Shown here one piece after another: positions 23,889-34,577 of a stretch of DNA of 64,000 nt. The stretch is from Prosopocoilus inquinatus. Its lineage: Eukaryota > Arthropoda > Insecta > Coleoptera > Lucanidae. A model generated the notes under the pieces. The model did no database searches, was not told where the DNA came from, and worked only from the letters and a program-made list of their open reading frames with translations. Position 1 is the stretch's first letter, and the number at the start of each line of letters is the position of its first letter. The DNA lies in the NCBI GenBank assembly GCA_036172665.1, contig CM069872.1:39914101-39978100 (forward strand), given 5' to 3'. The position numbers were made by a program, and so were the translations under genes.

Positions 23889-24375
23889 ACGTACGCAAAA
23901 TTAACGTTTCAATAGAGGGAATTCCACGCTGACAAATGAAATTCAAGTCATTTGAACTCACATGCTACACCAACAGATCGTATTTCATTCAAAACAATTA
24001 AGGGGCTGGCGAATTAAATATGTTTTCGAGAAGAAGCTGACTATTTTGATACGTCGATCGGCAACTTTTAGAAAACGCACTTTGTGGCATCCGGGACGGG
24101 TGGTATAAAAAGGGGAAATTTGTAAATCAAGTTGGTTGGTTATCAGTTGGAATCAATTAGTGATTTCTAGTAATGAGTCCGTTTCAGTACGTCGCTATGA
24201 GTTAGCGAATTGGTAATGTGTTGGCCTCGGATGAAGATTCAAAGAACATCGACGGTAACATAAAACTTTCATTAATTTTTATGTTCGGTATTGTCAAGCA
24301 AGCGAATGGTTCTACGATGTAGGAGTAAAACGTAATTAATTATTTTTCTACTTTACGTAAAGGACCAACATGAAT
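23889..24375 (+). repeat. Dispersed LTR-like repeat, copy 2
   Basis: Homologous to 4986-5415. It carries TATAAAAAG at 24104-24112, preceded by GGGACGGGTGG and followed by TCAGTTGG (24143-24150), a plausible core promoter. It ends near AAAGGACCAACATG and is followed at once by the C-tract array. It may be an LTR or the promoter end of a retroelement. Confidence 0.6.
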
Positions 24376-24384
24376 CGTTTACTA

Positions 24385-25320
24385 ATGCTGCGACAAATGT
24401 GTGTAAGAACTAACCGCCCCCCCCCACCCCACCCCACCCCCGCTCAGTACTCAAAGAAGGAATTATTACTCACTCATGCAGATTCAGGTTTTTTCTTTCT
24501 TGAATTTTTTATTTTTTGGTACGGGATCTCTCCCTTGTAAATCAAATGCTTTCCAAAAATGAAAATAAAACAATTGCTTTCTAATCCTCTAATAAACATG
24601 TGTAAAAATAACCGACCCCTCCGCCACTCCGCCCGATCTGTACCTTAAAAAAGAATTATTGCTCGCCAAACTTTAATTTTTTTGCGTCAGATATTTTCCC
24701 AAAAAAAAAAACTAATAAAATAATTACTTCCTAATGCTATAACAAATACGTATAAACTGACGACAAGCATGTGTAAAAATTATACCCCCCGTCGTCCTCC
24801 TCGAAAATTCGAAAAAAAAGAATTATTATCTGTCCTAGGAAGTTTCAATTTTCTTTTTTTGGAATTTTTCCTTGTAAGTTAAACGATTTTAAAAAAAGTA
24901 ATCGTTTACTAAAGCTTCGTCAAATGCGTGTAAAAATTACCCCCCCCCCCCTCGTAACTCAAAGAAGGAATTATTACTCACTCATGAAGTTTCAGATTTT
25001 TTCATTTTTGAATTTTTTGAATTTTTGGTTCGGTATTTCCCTCTGGTAAATCAAATGTTTTCCAAAAATAAAAATGATTGCTTCCTAATCCTCTAAAAAG
25101 ACATGTGTAAGAATAACCGACCCCTCCTCCTCCGCCCGATCTCTACCTCAAAAAAGAATTATTGCTCCAATGAACATGTGTAGAAAATAACCTCCCCCCC
25201 CTCGGTCCGATCTGTACCTCAAAAAAGAATTATTGCTCCAGAAACTTTAATTTTTTTTAAGTCAAATGTTTTTCCAGAAAAAAGCAAATAAAATAATTAG
25301 TTCCTAATGCTCTAGCTCTA
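24385..25320 (+). repeat. Degenerate tandem array with C tracts
   Basis: Five or six units of roughly 155-200 bp each contain ACATGTGTAAAAATAACC, a run of C (up to 13), AAAGAATTATTGCTC, TTTCAATTTTTT and TTCCTAATGCTCTA. Unit starts lie near 24391, 24592, 24764, 24919, 25095 and 25174. There is no coding capacity. Confidence 0.75.
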
Positions 25321-26179
25321 ACCAATTTGGGTAACGTAATGTGTTATTAGTATAAATATTATTCCTTAATTCTTACTAATTTTAATATTAAATTAACTTT
25401 AATCTAATCACTTAAATGTAGAGTTAGTGTTTTCAAATAAAAAGAACGAATATTTTTTTCCGGACATAGACAATTTAAAATTAACCCTTTCGTTATTTAT
25501 TTTATTTCGTGACATGGTGGAGTACACCCATTCAAAACTTGTTTCTATCGTTTCTAAGATACAATTTTTTTATTTTTATAGTCAAGGTATTACAGAAGTT
25601 ATTTCAGTGGAATTGTTTAATACAAAATTCTGAAAAATATCTATCCGTTACGAACTGCGTGTCTCTTTAGTTCACGGAGTACCCACTTATGGTTGGCGCC
25701 TCGGGCGGAACACGGCGGCGGTGGCCAGCCCCCAAATCATATTTCTTCTTTATTTTCTTTTAGTGTATTTTATAGTGCGGATATTAAATTAGTCCTGTGC
25801 CTAATCTGTATGTATTAAATAACCAATGGAGATGTTGTCATAGTACTTTGGAGCAATTAAAATAATCTGTATTCTGTTTACTTTGAAATTTTTTTGCTAT
25901 AAACGAGCTTTGTCATTAGTAGCTGGCCGGAATTGACCAACGGCAGAGCTCGTTTGACCAATAACAAAGCTTGTTCTTAGCGCCAAAATTGCAAAATACC
26001 CATCCGCATTAAAGAAACGAATTAAAAAGTGATTCCGGTTGATACCAGAATTAAAATTTTGATGCGGCTAAGTAAATCATGTTCTCAAAGATGTTTCGCT
26101 TTGTTAGGTTTCTCACACTGCTGTAAATGTGTGTAAACAAGCAGAAACCACGAATTGAATTGGAAGTCGCCGCATGTAT
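25321..26179. other. Spacer with a small hairpin
   Basis: At 25901-25978 the sequences ACGAGCTTTGTCATTAG and ACAAGCTTTGTTATTGG form an imperfect inverted pair. A GC-rich patch lies at 25695-25735. No gene is seen. Confidence 0.4.
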
Positions 26180-26530
26180 TATAATGTTATCATCTTTTAG
26201 AACCTCGTACCGGAAATAATTTCTGGATCCATTCGCACCTGATCACAATCGCGGAAGTCGAGAGGAGCTTTTTCGAACGTACCACAGAAAAGCCGGGCTC
26301 TCACGTAAATTTCATTTATGAACTATTAATCAATTTTTATCGGCGATAAAAACGCGGCCGCGCGCATAAATTCCGACTGTTTTACATATTTATTCGAAAT
26401 CTATTAATCCGACGTCGGGAGGCATTAACTCGTTCTAACGTGAAACAAAAATTCGCTCCGGGCGGGCGGCACAAGAAACGTCTTTTTAGTTAAGTAGGTC
26501 AAGCGTTTATAAACTTACACTGCACAGTCT
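26180..26530. other. Candidate conserved non-coding island
   Basis: Non-repetitive and GC-richer, with TTTATCGGCGATAAAAACG, CATAAATTCC and ATTAATCCGACGTCGGG. It resembles regulatory DNA by composition only. Confidence 0.25.
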
Positions 26531-27490
26531 TCTCGGAAATTTCGTCCTTAATCAATTCCGAACCTGTACGAGGAATTTCTTCTGGTATGCCAGGTATCAG
26601 GCTCATTCTGTTTCTCTTTCGATTTACATTTTTAATTCCAACTCACTTATGTATGACAAAACATCTCATTCAATTATATTTACTACTAACACTTAGAATT
26701 TAATTCGAAGTACCTTTTGTATACTAGCAGGTACAAACCGACTAGAATATTAAAAAAATCAAATATTTTATTGTGTCGTTCTATTTTTTAAACGTCCATT
26801 TAATCCAGAGATGATGCATCTTGTAATTTTGGAAGCTGTACTTAAGAAAGTGAGCTCTCGCGTTTCTTCTTAAAAATCAGCAGAAATTAACATCCTCCAC
26901 ATTTAAGTGGTTTCGAGAAACCGCAAACAGAGTCATATTTATACACGTGCGAGCAAGCAATCATCGCGGTTTACTCTGTTAATAGACGTCGCAAAAAAAT
27001 CGAGCGAACTAGACGGATGTGCAAACACGCAACGTATGTATGTATGTGTGTATGTTGGTTGTACTTACTCATCGGTCTTTCTTTTTTGAGGAGCAATGCT
27101 TGGAACGTGATACGTATGCAGGCCGACGTCTGCATTAAGGCGTGCCTGATGCATAAGCTCTTTACGAGTCATAATCAGCTTCTCTGCATAACTTTAATTA
27201 CCTGCGGGTGTGTTCCAGCGTCGCGTTGAAATCTCCGATTTACGTGCGTCGTAAAGTTAATGGAGCGTGGAAAGTTGAAATTGCAGAGTTATTCCAATTG
27301 AATTTTCGATGATTAAATCGCTGTGACAGATTCAATGCAGATCGAGACCTATTGGATTCTCCTGAATTGTACCCACCAGTGTTATCTTGGTTAAAAATGG
27401 AACATCAAGGTGACCGGAAATTGATTAGTGTCTGGAGGAAATCACTTTGGGAAGCTTGTTAGTTGTGGAATATTTATGTTATTAATGTTG
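26531..27490. other. Non-coding DNA, no gene seen
   Basis: Holds a short GTATGTATGTATGTGTGTATG stretch near 27033 and another non-repetitive, GC-richer patch around 27100-27330. No family motif. Confidence 0.35.
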
Positions 27491-27504
27491 TGTTGACAGG
27501 CCGT

Positions 27505-28472
27505 TCAGATCCATTGCTTCGTTAGGTTATACAATCTCTTCCTGTCCTTTGCTAACTGCTTCCAATCTGCGAGACCTTTTCCCTTATGTCTTCTTCTATC
27601 ACTGCTTCCGTTCATGTTTTCCTCGGTCTGCCTTTTATCTTTGTCCCTTCCGGTCTTCTCCATCAGATCTTCTTTATCAATTTGTCTTCTCCTAGTCGTT
27701 CTAAGTGGCTCTACCATTCTAATCGCCGGCTCTTAACATCCTGCGTTATGGACCCTTTTCCATACAATCTGTGTAGTTAATCATTACTTCGTCGTTCCCA
27801 ACTTTTTTTTGCTTCGTTAGGTTACACGATCTCTTCATGTCCTTTGCTAACTGCTTTCAATCTGTAGACCTTTTTCCCTTTGTCTTCCATCACTACTTCC
27901 GTCCATGTTTTCCTCGATCTGCCTTGTATCTTTATCTCTTTCGCTCTTCTCCATCAGATCTTGTTTATCAATCTGTCTTCCCCTAGTCGTTCTAAGTGGC
28001 TCAACCATTCTAATCGCCGGCTCTTAACATCCTGCGTTATATGGACCCTTTTCCGTACAATCTGTGAAGTTAATCATTACTTCGTCATTCCCAACCTTTT
28101 TCTACTTTGTTAGGCTATACGATTTCTTCCTGTCCTTTGCCAACTGCTGTTAATCTGTACACCTTTTTCCCTTATGTCTTCCATCACTACTTTCGTCCAT
28201 GTTTTCTTTGGTCTGCCTTTTTTCTTCTTCCCTTCCGGTCTTCTCCATCCGATCATCTTTATCAATCTGTCTTTTCCTAGTCGCTTTAAGTGGTTCAACC
28301 ATTGTAATCGCTGGCCCTTAACATACTGCGTTATGGACCCCTTTCCGTACGATCTGTGTAGTTCCGTAGATCTGTGTTTTTTCCCTCGTTTTCGTCTCAG
28401 CGTCCTCCTTTCCCAAACCGCCAACTTTACTTGTAATTTCTTGGTAATTATCCATGCTGTAAGTCTGATCAC
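27505..28472 (-). pseudogene. LINE 3' end, triplicated in tandem
   Basis: Three tandem copies of the C-terminal end of an RTE-like LINE polyprotein, read on the minus strand. The longest copy (28472-28110) shows 'QRLQWLNHLKRLGKDRLIK', 'WRRPEGKKKKGRPKKTW' and 'EDIREKGVQ', the basic W-GH-RM / GRP tail of such elements. The others keep 'RLGEDRLIKKI'-like and 'KGLADWKQLAKDRKRLY' blocks in broken frames. Matching points GTTAGG lie at 27521, 27816 and 28109, giving periods of 295 and 293 bp. Only the 28.4-kb copy extends further upstream in the element. All copies are inactive. Confidence 0.82.
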
Positions 28473-28778
28473 CTATTTTTTCCTTTAATTTCCATATACT
28501 GGCTTTTTTTTCAATAACCAGCAGGGCTAATTCTTTCGGCGCTTTGATTAATGCTGTTGGTTAGGCTATTACTACTTTTTCATGAATTGTTATTATTCAA
28601 CGTTTCTGTAATACTTGTCGGTTATCGTCTTCAGGAGATTTGCCTTGACAAAGGTCCGTGTTTTCCAATTTGTTCACAGGAGGGACAATTTTATTTCGAT
28701 GGTATTGAGGATGATCAATATGTGTATGTGTGTGCACTAAAACGCCTTAAATAGTTTAAAATAGTTGAACTGCAAACC
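28473..28778. other. Spacer, nothing recognised
   Basis: Lies between the reverse-strand LINE tail and a 300-bp duplication. No supported frame. Confidence 0.35.
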
Positions 28779-29330
28779 ACATATAAGGCAAGTTAGAGAC
28801 GTGCATACAAAAGTCCAACTGTTTCTATGAATGAATAGGCAAACAACCGCCTCCCTCGAGGTAAAACTCCTGAAGGCGGTAACCGACAAGTTGTTACCCA
28901 AACGTCGAATATAATAACAATCCAAGAATTCAACAGGGAAAGAAATCATTTGCAAAATGAACATTGGCGTGAAGAGGAATTGATCATTATCTGAACAGAG
29001 ATGAATGAAATCGTTTGCAAAGGAGACACCAGGGCGAACAATGTCTGAAGGAAGAAGTAGGAAATCTTTGGAAAAATGACATATAAGAGACGCGCATATA
29101 GAAGTACAACTATTTCTATGAATAAATTAGCAAACAACCGCCTCTCTCAAGGCAAAACCCCTGAAGGCGCTAACCGACAAGTTGTTACCCAAACGTCGGA
29201 TATAATAACAATCCACGAATTCAACAGGGAAGGAAATCGTTTGTAAAGGAGTCACCAGGGCGAACAATGTCTAAAGGAAGAAGTAGGAAATCGTTTGCAA
29301 AATTACCATCAGGGCGAACAGATAATTACA
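28779..29330 (+). repeat. 300-bp tandem duplication leading into a LINE
   Basis: Two copies start at 28779 and 29079, exactly 300 bp apart, sharing CATATAAG, AACAACCGCCTC, GACAAGTTGTTACCCAAACG and CACCAGGGCGAACAATGTCT. In one frame they read 'NRQVVTQTSNIITIQEFNREG', and the second copy joins the LINE reverse transcriptase. It is probably the region between endonuclease and reverse transcriptase of that LINE, duplicated. Confidence 0.7.
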
Positions 29331-30500
29331 AAGGAAGTAGAAAGCGAAAATAGAAAAGGGTAAGGCATTGGAAACTCCTATTAAAATTCTTGGATGAGAC
29401 AGAAAAGGAGGTACCAGGTGAAATTTCTGAATGAAATACTAAAACAAAAAAGAAAAAACCAAGTGATTGAGTCCATATTGCCATTATACAAAAAAACGAG
29501 AAAGAAAAATTACCGAGAAACAACGCTGTCCAAGTTTTAAGAAGAAACACAGAAGAGAGCGTCAAAGAAAAAGTCTAAAATACACTGGAAAAGTTACAAT
29601 ATGGATTTAGAAAAGGCAGAAGTAGGTAAAACCACATCTTTACATTGCCTGAATGTGGTTCAAATGCCCCCTGTTGGCGGCTGTATGTATCAAAGAGGGA
29701 GGGGTACCAGGTACGCTACGAGAAGTGCTAATAAAGAAAATAAAGTTGTGTGTAACAAGAGATTTGAGTTCCTTTCTGGCTCGACTCCCATATAGCCCGT
29801 AAAGGGGTAGGTAAGTACCAATTCCGCTGACAGTCAGTAAGTACCTCGAGTTAGGCTAGCGCCATTTCCGAGAGGGGTGCGATCCCTAAATGCGAATCCC
29901 CGAGGAGGCTCCTAATAATATTAAGATAGTTCAGCGAAAAAATAATCAGCAGGAATTGAGAATTAGTTGACTAGAAAAGTAGTCAGTGAAGATGTTTATG
30001 AAAAACTAGAAAACCGTAATATTAAATATGACACTGTCAATTAAAATACTGGAAAGTTTCATGTCGGAGAGTGCCAAGAATTCCAAAAGACAACAGGATA
30101 GAGTAGGGATGCGACCATTGGTGTTCGTAATCATCCTCGATAACGAAAGTTAAAGAAAAGAAATTGGAACAAACTACAAGAATTGAACTAATTTTGCGGG
30201 GAATAAACTGGGCAAGAAAATTGAGGAGAGAGTAGAGAATGTTGGAAGAAGTCAAATGGCTTGAAAAGAGATTGTTTTGGAAATAGAAAAATGTCAAGAA
30301 ATGTAAGGACAAATGTCTTTAAAAAGATTGCAGCGGTTCCTACACTAATTTATGGATGTGAATCATGACTCTATCGACGAAAAAATCGAATTAATTCAGT
30401 TAAAATGAGATTTTTCAGAAGAATTGAGGGAAAAATCAAAAAAGACAAAATGAAAAATGACAGGTTAAATGTGAAAGAAGGAAAGAAGAAAGAAGAAGAA
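29330..30500 (+). pseudogene. RTE-like LINE reverse-transcriptase remnant, split by an insertion
   Basis: Blocks of a LINE reverse transcriptase appear in order on the plus strand: 'VIESILPLYKKTRKKNYRET' (near 29465), 'LEKLQYGFRKGRS' (near 29590), and, after an insertion, a degenerate 'MRPLVFVIILD' (near 30120). Then come 'FKKIAAVPTLIYGCES' (near 30330) and 'MRFFRRIEGKIKKDK' (30405 on), the usual C-terminal part after the thumb. Many stops and shifts occur. The order and content match RTE-type elements, and the reverse-strand tails at 27.5-28.5 kb could be the same family. The catalytic YxDD box is not visible. Confidence 0.75.
29650..29930. other. Insertion of unknown origin inside the LINE
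   Basis: Splits the LINE reverse-transcriptase region. It contains GGTAGGTAAGTACC...GGTACTTACTGACTG-type self-complementary sequence and a GC-rich end (CGAATCCCCGAGGAGG). It could be a SINE, but no A or B box was convincing. Confidence 0.35.
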
Positions 30501-31084
30501 AAAATGAGGTACGCCGACACCACCGCGGACTTTCCAATTTGCAAAGAGGAGGCCTTTCGAAAATTCACTAGATTACATGTTTATTTTAATGAGAAATTCG
30601 GAGGTATGTTTTCTTTGAGCGCTGAAGCTGTTCAAGCGAATGAAACCCCAAGGTGTGCTACAGGCAGTAAATTGGAAGAAAACTTTTGGACAGAGAAAGA
30701 GACAGAGTCTTCTGAAAGGGCTCAGTCAAGGCTTGTTGGAGCTCACCTTTCACCTTCTACTTTTAGAGGGGTAGTCCACGAAAGGGAACATAATATTAAA
30801 AAAACAGCACCACACGACTGGTCATGAAGGGGTTCGACGGACATTAATTAATTTGGAATTTCGTTCTACCACTGAAACATTTACATTTAAACTCACATGA
30901 CAAATCGCAAACAGAAGCAGTTTAGTGTTGAAATTGTACTGGTGTCGTGCGCAAATCTCACGCTTTCAAAATTACTGCATCTGTGACTATTATTTATAGA
31001 CATAAAAGTGCTCTTTCATTTTTGTGAAGACTCTTTCTGCATTGACGTTTGCCTCAAAGATCTTTATTTTTGGGAATATTTATA
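30501..31084. other. Open tail and spacer
   Basis: The frame started by the LINE C-terminus stays open to 30827 (140 codons from 30405). After about residue 25 it shows no known motif, so I treat the rest as chance or flank. 30830-31080 is AT-rich with no signature. Confidence 0.3.
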
Positions 31085-31471
31085 TGGAAATAAATAAATA
31101 AATATAGATGTAAACATCCATCCCTCTTGGGGTAGGGCTAGCCTTTGAGTTCTCTAGATCTGGTTTGTGGGTTGATCAGTCTGGTCTTCATAATGGTTAT
31201 ATTTCTCCGATTGGGTATTTCCAAAGTTTCCTGTTTGACGTCTTCTCCTTCCAATTTGTAACTTCCACTGCTGTGTTTTCCTTGACCTACACATCCATCC
31301 TATTCTTAGTCTATCTCTTCTTCCACGTCCTGGTTCCCATCGAAATATTTCATATATTGGTGTTCCTACACCTGCTCTCCATGTGTGACCTAGCCAATTA
31401 AATCTCTTCTGTTTTAATATTTTTGCTGACATATTGAAATAAAATACTAAATTTCTTCCGTACTTGAACAA
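31085..31471 (-). pseudogene. LINE 3' end with ATTT-repeat tail
   Basis: On the minus strand 'ILKQKRFNWLGHTWRAG', 'IYEIFRWEPGRGRRDRLRI' and then a broken 'WKLQIGRRRRQ' match the C-terminal tail of a LINE polyprotein. The 3' untranslated part ends CCAAGAGGGATGGATG and a short ATTT microsatellite (31085-31105 on the plus strand), the typical terminal repeat of such elements. It is an independent insertion from the triplicated one. Confidence 0.75.
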
Positions 31472-31547
31472 GTAATATTAATTTTTTTGACCAATTAAAA
31501 TTAGGGCAAGCTTGCTTACAGATTAACAAATAGTTTATGAAGTTCAG

Positions 31548-31761
31548 GAAAGAACATCAGAAGAACCAGAACGAGAAAACTGTGAATGGATGACCGTGCG
31601 AAAATGTCCTTGCGCTACCCAAAACGGGACGTTATGAAAACAAAATGTAAGCAGCGTAAAAATTAGGAAAAGAACAGAAGAGCCACAGCAAGAAAACGAT
31701 GAATGGAATACCGCGGGAAAATGAATGTCAGCAGCGCTTTCCAAAACAGGACGTTATGAAA
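31548..31761 (+). repeat. Tandem duplication of about 118 bp
   Basis: 31548-31641 and 31666-31761 are similar: AAGAACATCAGAAGAACC versus AAGAACAGAAGAGCCACAG, and both end GGACGTTATGAAA. The origin is not recognised. Confidence 0.6.
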
Positions 31762-31949
31762 GAAAAAGATGGGCTCACCTCTGACGTTCTTACCGTACCT
31801 AGGGTTAAGTAAATAAGTAAGTTTGGAGAATTGGTTTCTATACTGGGAGAAGTCCAGCGTCGTATTTTTCAAGAGAAATAAATGTCGCTAGAATCCAATA
31901 GGCGTGGAAGCTACAGTAAGATCGAAGAATGCGCCGGTAGTTCATACTA

Positions 31950-32006
31950 TTGTACACGAACATCCAAAAGCAATTTGGTAAATTGCTTTTGGATGTTCGT
32001 GTACAA
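31950..32006. repeat. Perfect 27-bp palindrome with 3-nt loop
   Basis: Arms 31950-31976 and 31980-32006 are exact inverted copies, separated only by GGT. Each arm contains ACGAACATCCAAAAGC or its complement. The symmetry shows no decay, so it formed recently or was copied by foldback repair. Confidence 0.9.
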
Positions 32007-32344
32007 TTCCCTTTGGAAAACATTCCAAGCTTTAACCAACGAGCAGATGGCGCGATGCATTTCGTGGTACTGCGAGACGTGCTTCATAAAGGATAGAATA
32101 AGCTCTGGCTCTTTAAAGAAGAAAACATGACTGTGTTTGTATGAAAATCCTCATCTGTCAAGAAGAAAATGGTCGTCGTCTGTTCCACCGTGAGAGGAGT
32201 TGTATGGAAACTCCAAGGAGAGTCATCCAAAGTGGTACACCGAGGAGTTGTTCAATGAGGAGTTGTTCAATCACTCAAAATCGTTCGTTCTCGCATGAGG
32301 AGAGACGCAAGGTTTCTTCGCCGTCTGTGTCGACTTCTTGATAG

Positions 32345-33010
32345 GTGCCGGGGCTAAAGGTGGCGGAATATTCATCCTACAGCCTAGATCCTTCTTCATG
32401 CGATTTTGCCTTGTTTCCCTACGTGAAAAGGAGTCTAACAGAGAGATGGTTTTCCAACGATAAGAACCTGCTTGGGATAACGAGGATGACGAGTGTCCGC
32501 AACTCCCTAAGGAAAATGGAAGAGTGGTTTTGATGGCTGGTTTAAAAAAATGAGAGAAGCGCTTACAAATTGTTTCACTACGGGAAAAGAAGGCTAATAC
32601 AGAGACGGTTTTCCAATGAGAAGAACCTGCTTGGTACGACGAGGATGACGAGTGTCCGCAACTCTCTGAGGAAATGTGGAAGAGTGGTTTTGACGACTGG
32701 TTTAAAAGAATGGAGAAGCGCGTATAAATTGTTTCCTTACGTGAAAAGGAGGCTAACAGAGAGACGGTTTTCCAACGATAAGAACCTGCTGGGGATAACG
32801 AGGATGACGAGTATTCGCAACTCCCTAAGGAAATGTGGAAGAGTGGCTTTGATGACTGGTTTAAAAGAATTGAGAAGCGCGTACAAATTGTTTCCCTACG
32901 TGAAAAGGAGGCTAACAGAGAGACGGTTTTCCAACGATAAGGACCTGCTTAGGACGATGAGGATGACGACTAGCTTTAAAGAATGGAGAAGCACACATAA
33001 AGTAGGGCAA
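32345..33010 (+). pseudogene. Mariner transposase tail in an exact 159-bp tandem array
   Basis: The first part reads 'YSLDPSSCDFALFPYVKR', matching the third-acid block YSPDLxPxDF.LFP of mariner DD34D transposases. From 'LFPYVKRRLTERRFSNDKNLL' onward the sequence repeats with starts at 32411, 32570, 32729 and 32888, exactly 159 bp (53 codons) each, so the frame is kept from copy to copy. Copy 1 is interrupted by a stop near 32531 and copy 4 is internally deleted. In a second frame each unit also has 'KSGFDDWFKRMEKRVQI', the normal mariner C-terminal continuation, which shows a shared ancestral frameshift. The upstream domains are not recognisable. Confidence 0.8.
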
Positions 33011-33410
33011 ATTATTTTGACAGATTGTGAAAATTAATGTCTACCAGGTCAAAGACGTTTGAAATTTGCTTTTGTACTTGACCATGGTGCTAATAATAAA
33101 ATACGTGATCCGACAGAGCATTTGGCTCTCCAAGAGAACGTGCGATCAATGTACGAGAGAGATAGCTGAAGGCACTGAGGCAAAATCAATGAGTCAAAGA
33201 GTTAGTAGATCTCAGGGAGGCAAATCTGCACCAGTGAGCCAATAGTGTTTACGCCTTGAGCACGACATGACATCTACTGCACATTAAAGTATTTCTTACG
33301 TTCGTGTGCCCATAACGCATTCGCTGTTGTATTATGTTGTATTATCTTATTTATCCTCTACCGTGGCTTGGCGTTTTCCCCCTTTCTTAAATTATTTTTT
33401 TTCTTTTTAT
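33011..33410. other. Spacer, nothing recognised
   Basis: No supported frame or repeat. Confidence 0.35.
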
Positions 33411-33471
33411 CTGTGGCGTTTGCCTAACGGGGTCCTAAATCATGGACTTGTCAGGAACTCAGGAGCTATGA
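33411..33471 (-). mobile_element. SINE 3'-end fragment
   Basis: Matches the 3' part of the SINE at 8173-8465 (CCGTTAGGCAA, CAAGTCCATGA, CTGAGTTCCTGAC on the minus strand), with an A-rich tail on the plus-strand 5' side. The tRNA-like head is missing, as in a 5' truncated retrocopy or a truncation by the neighbouring MITE. Confidence 0.7.
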
Positions 33472-33498
33472 TAATGATAACATTCCTCCAGAATTGTT

Positions 33499-34129
33499 AT
33501 GACTACGTTTACATCTTAGCTTTGCAATCCGCTTCCTTTTAACCGACTTAGCACAACAAATCTCATTTATAATTCGCAACGTTTATAACGATTTAAGTTT
33601 TGACGAATCCGATTAAAAATGATATTGAATTGACAGAGGAATTATGTAGAAAAAAGAAATGTTATCCTAATGCAACGTTAGGTCAAATAGTGATTGTAGG
33701 ATGTCGCTGTTCAAACTATTCATTATCTGTTACATTGAATAACTGTGTTTAATTTCAATTTGTTTTCTGTGAGTGAGTTTAGAAAAACGCGTGAGTAGCG
33801 AAGAATAAAAAGAAAACTACTCTTTAGGTGATTTTCTGATTTATCTGAACTGATTTTTGTCTACTTCAACAATATTTTCTAAAAAAATGCACAGGACAAA
33901 AAGACATCAGATTAGCTATAATGTAATTATTACCATAAACAATTCCGAGTGTTTATATCGAAGTTGGATTCATCTAATCGACTTGGTTAAGTCCATTTCG
34001 ACTACATCTTAAGATTGAATTTTCACATTTAAACCGACCTATTTAAATGAACTGTGTTTATATCGGGATATTTTAATCCGACTAAAGAATTTTAATCGGC
34101 TTACTTGCCTTGATATAAACGTAGTCTAT
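33499..34129. mobile_element. Probable MITE
   Basis: ACTACGTTTACATC (from about 33501) and its inverted partner GATATAAACGTAGT (to about 34126) face each other across about 630 bp. Further in, the arms share AACCGACTTA-like and TAGTCGGATTAAAA-like text. No coding capacity and no clear duplication. Confidence 0.45.
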
Positions 34130-34151
34130 GTTCAGTTTAAATAGAGTTTCA

Positions 34152-34577
34152 TTAGCCCTCAATATCATGTTTTAAAGTCTCTAACGTTTTGTTTCTTTTT
34201 CTTTGTAATGTGATACCTTGTTCACTTCCAAATCTTTTATTATTGTTATTACTAATTATTGTAAGTGTTAAAATATGCTGAGGTGATTGCAATGCCGGTG
34301 GTGGAAATGTGCTCGGCGCGCCATACTTCGCACCTTCGGACTCGCTGTAAATTATAACGTTAACTGTCAGATGATTTATCGTGCAAACTTTGCCAGCAGC
34401 ACCGGAGTTAACGATCGTAAATAGCTGGAGCGTTCCACTGCGCGTAACATTCGCGTCAAATTTGACGAATGTTCGCGGGAAATGTTTAAGGGCGAGAGCT
34501 GGTGCGGAACGACTTAATTCATGGGAATAAGAGGTTGTTGTTGTAACCGTTTTCCAATTCATACGCTTGATTTCCAC
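34152..34577 (-). CDS. Unexplained 141-codon open frame
   Basis: The frame has an ATG start and stop and is less AT-rich than its surroundings. It contains no recognised domain, signal peptide or membrane segment. The middle ('FPRTFVKFDANVTRSGTL', 'GKVCTINHLTVNVIIYSE') has a soluble-protein look, but its C-terminal third is low complexity (poly-Asn, then Lys/Arg). It may equally be a chance frame in non-coding DNA. I assign no function. Confidence 0.2.
   Translation of the reverse strand: MEIKRMNWKTVTTTTSYSHELSRSAPALALKHFPRTFVKFDANVTRSGTLQLFTIVNSGAAGKVCTINHLTVNVIIYSESEGAKYGAPSTFPPPALQSPQHILTLTIISNNNNKRFGSEQGITLQRKRNKTLETLKHDIEG

Noticed and set aside
25690..25735. TTGGCGCCTCGGGCGGAAC as a retroelement primer-binding site
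   Set aside because: No LTR end immediately upstream and no gag or pol downstream; the match to a tRNA 3' end could not be supported.
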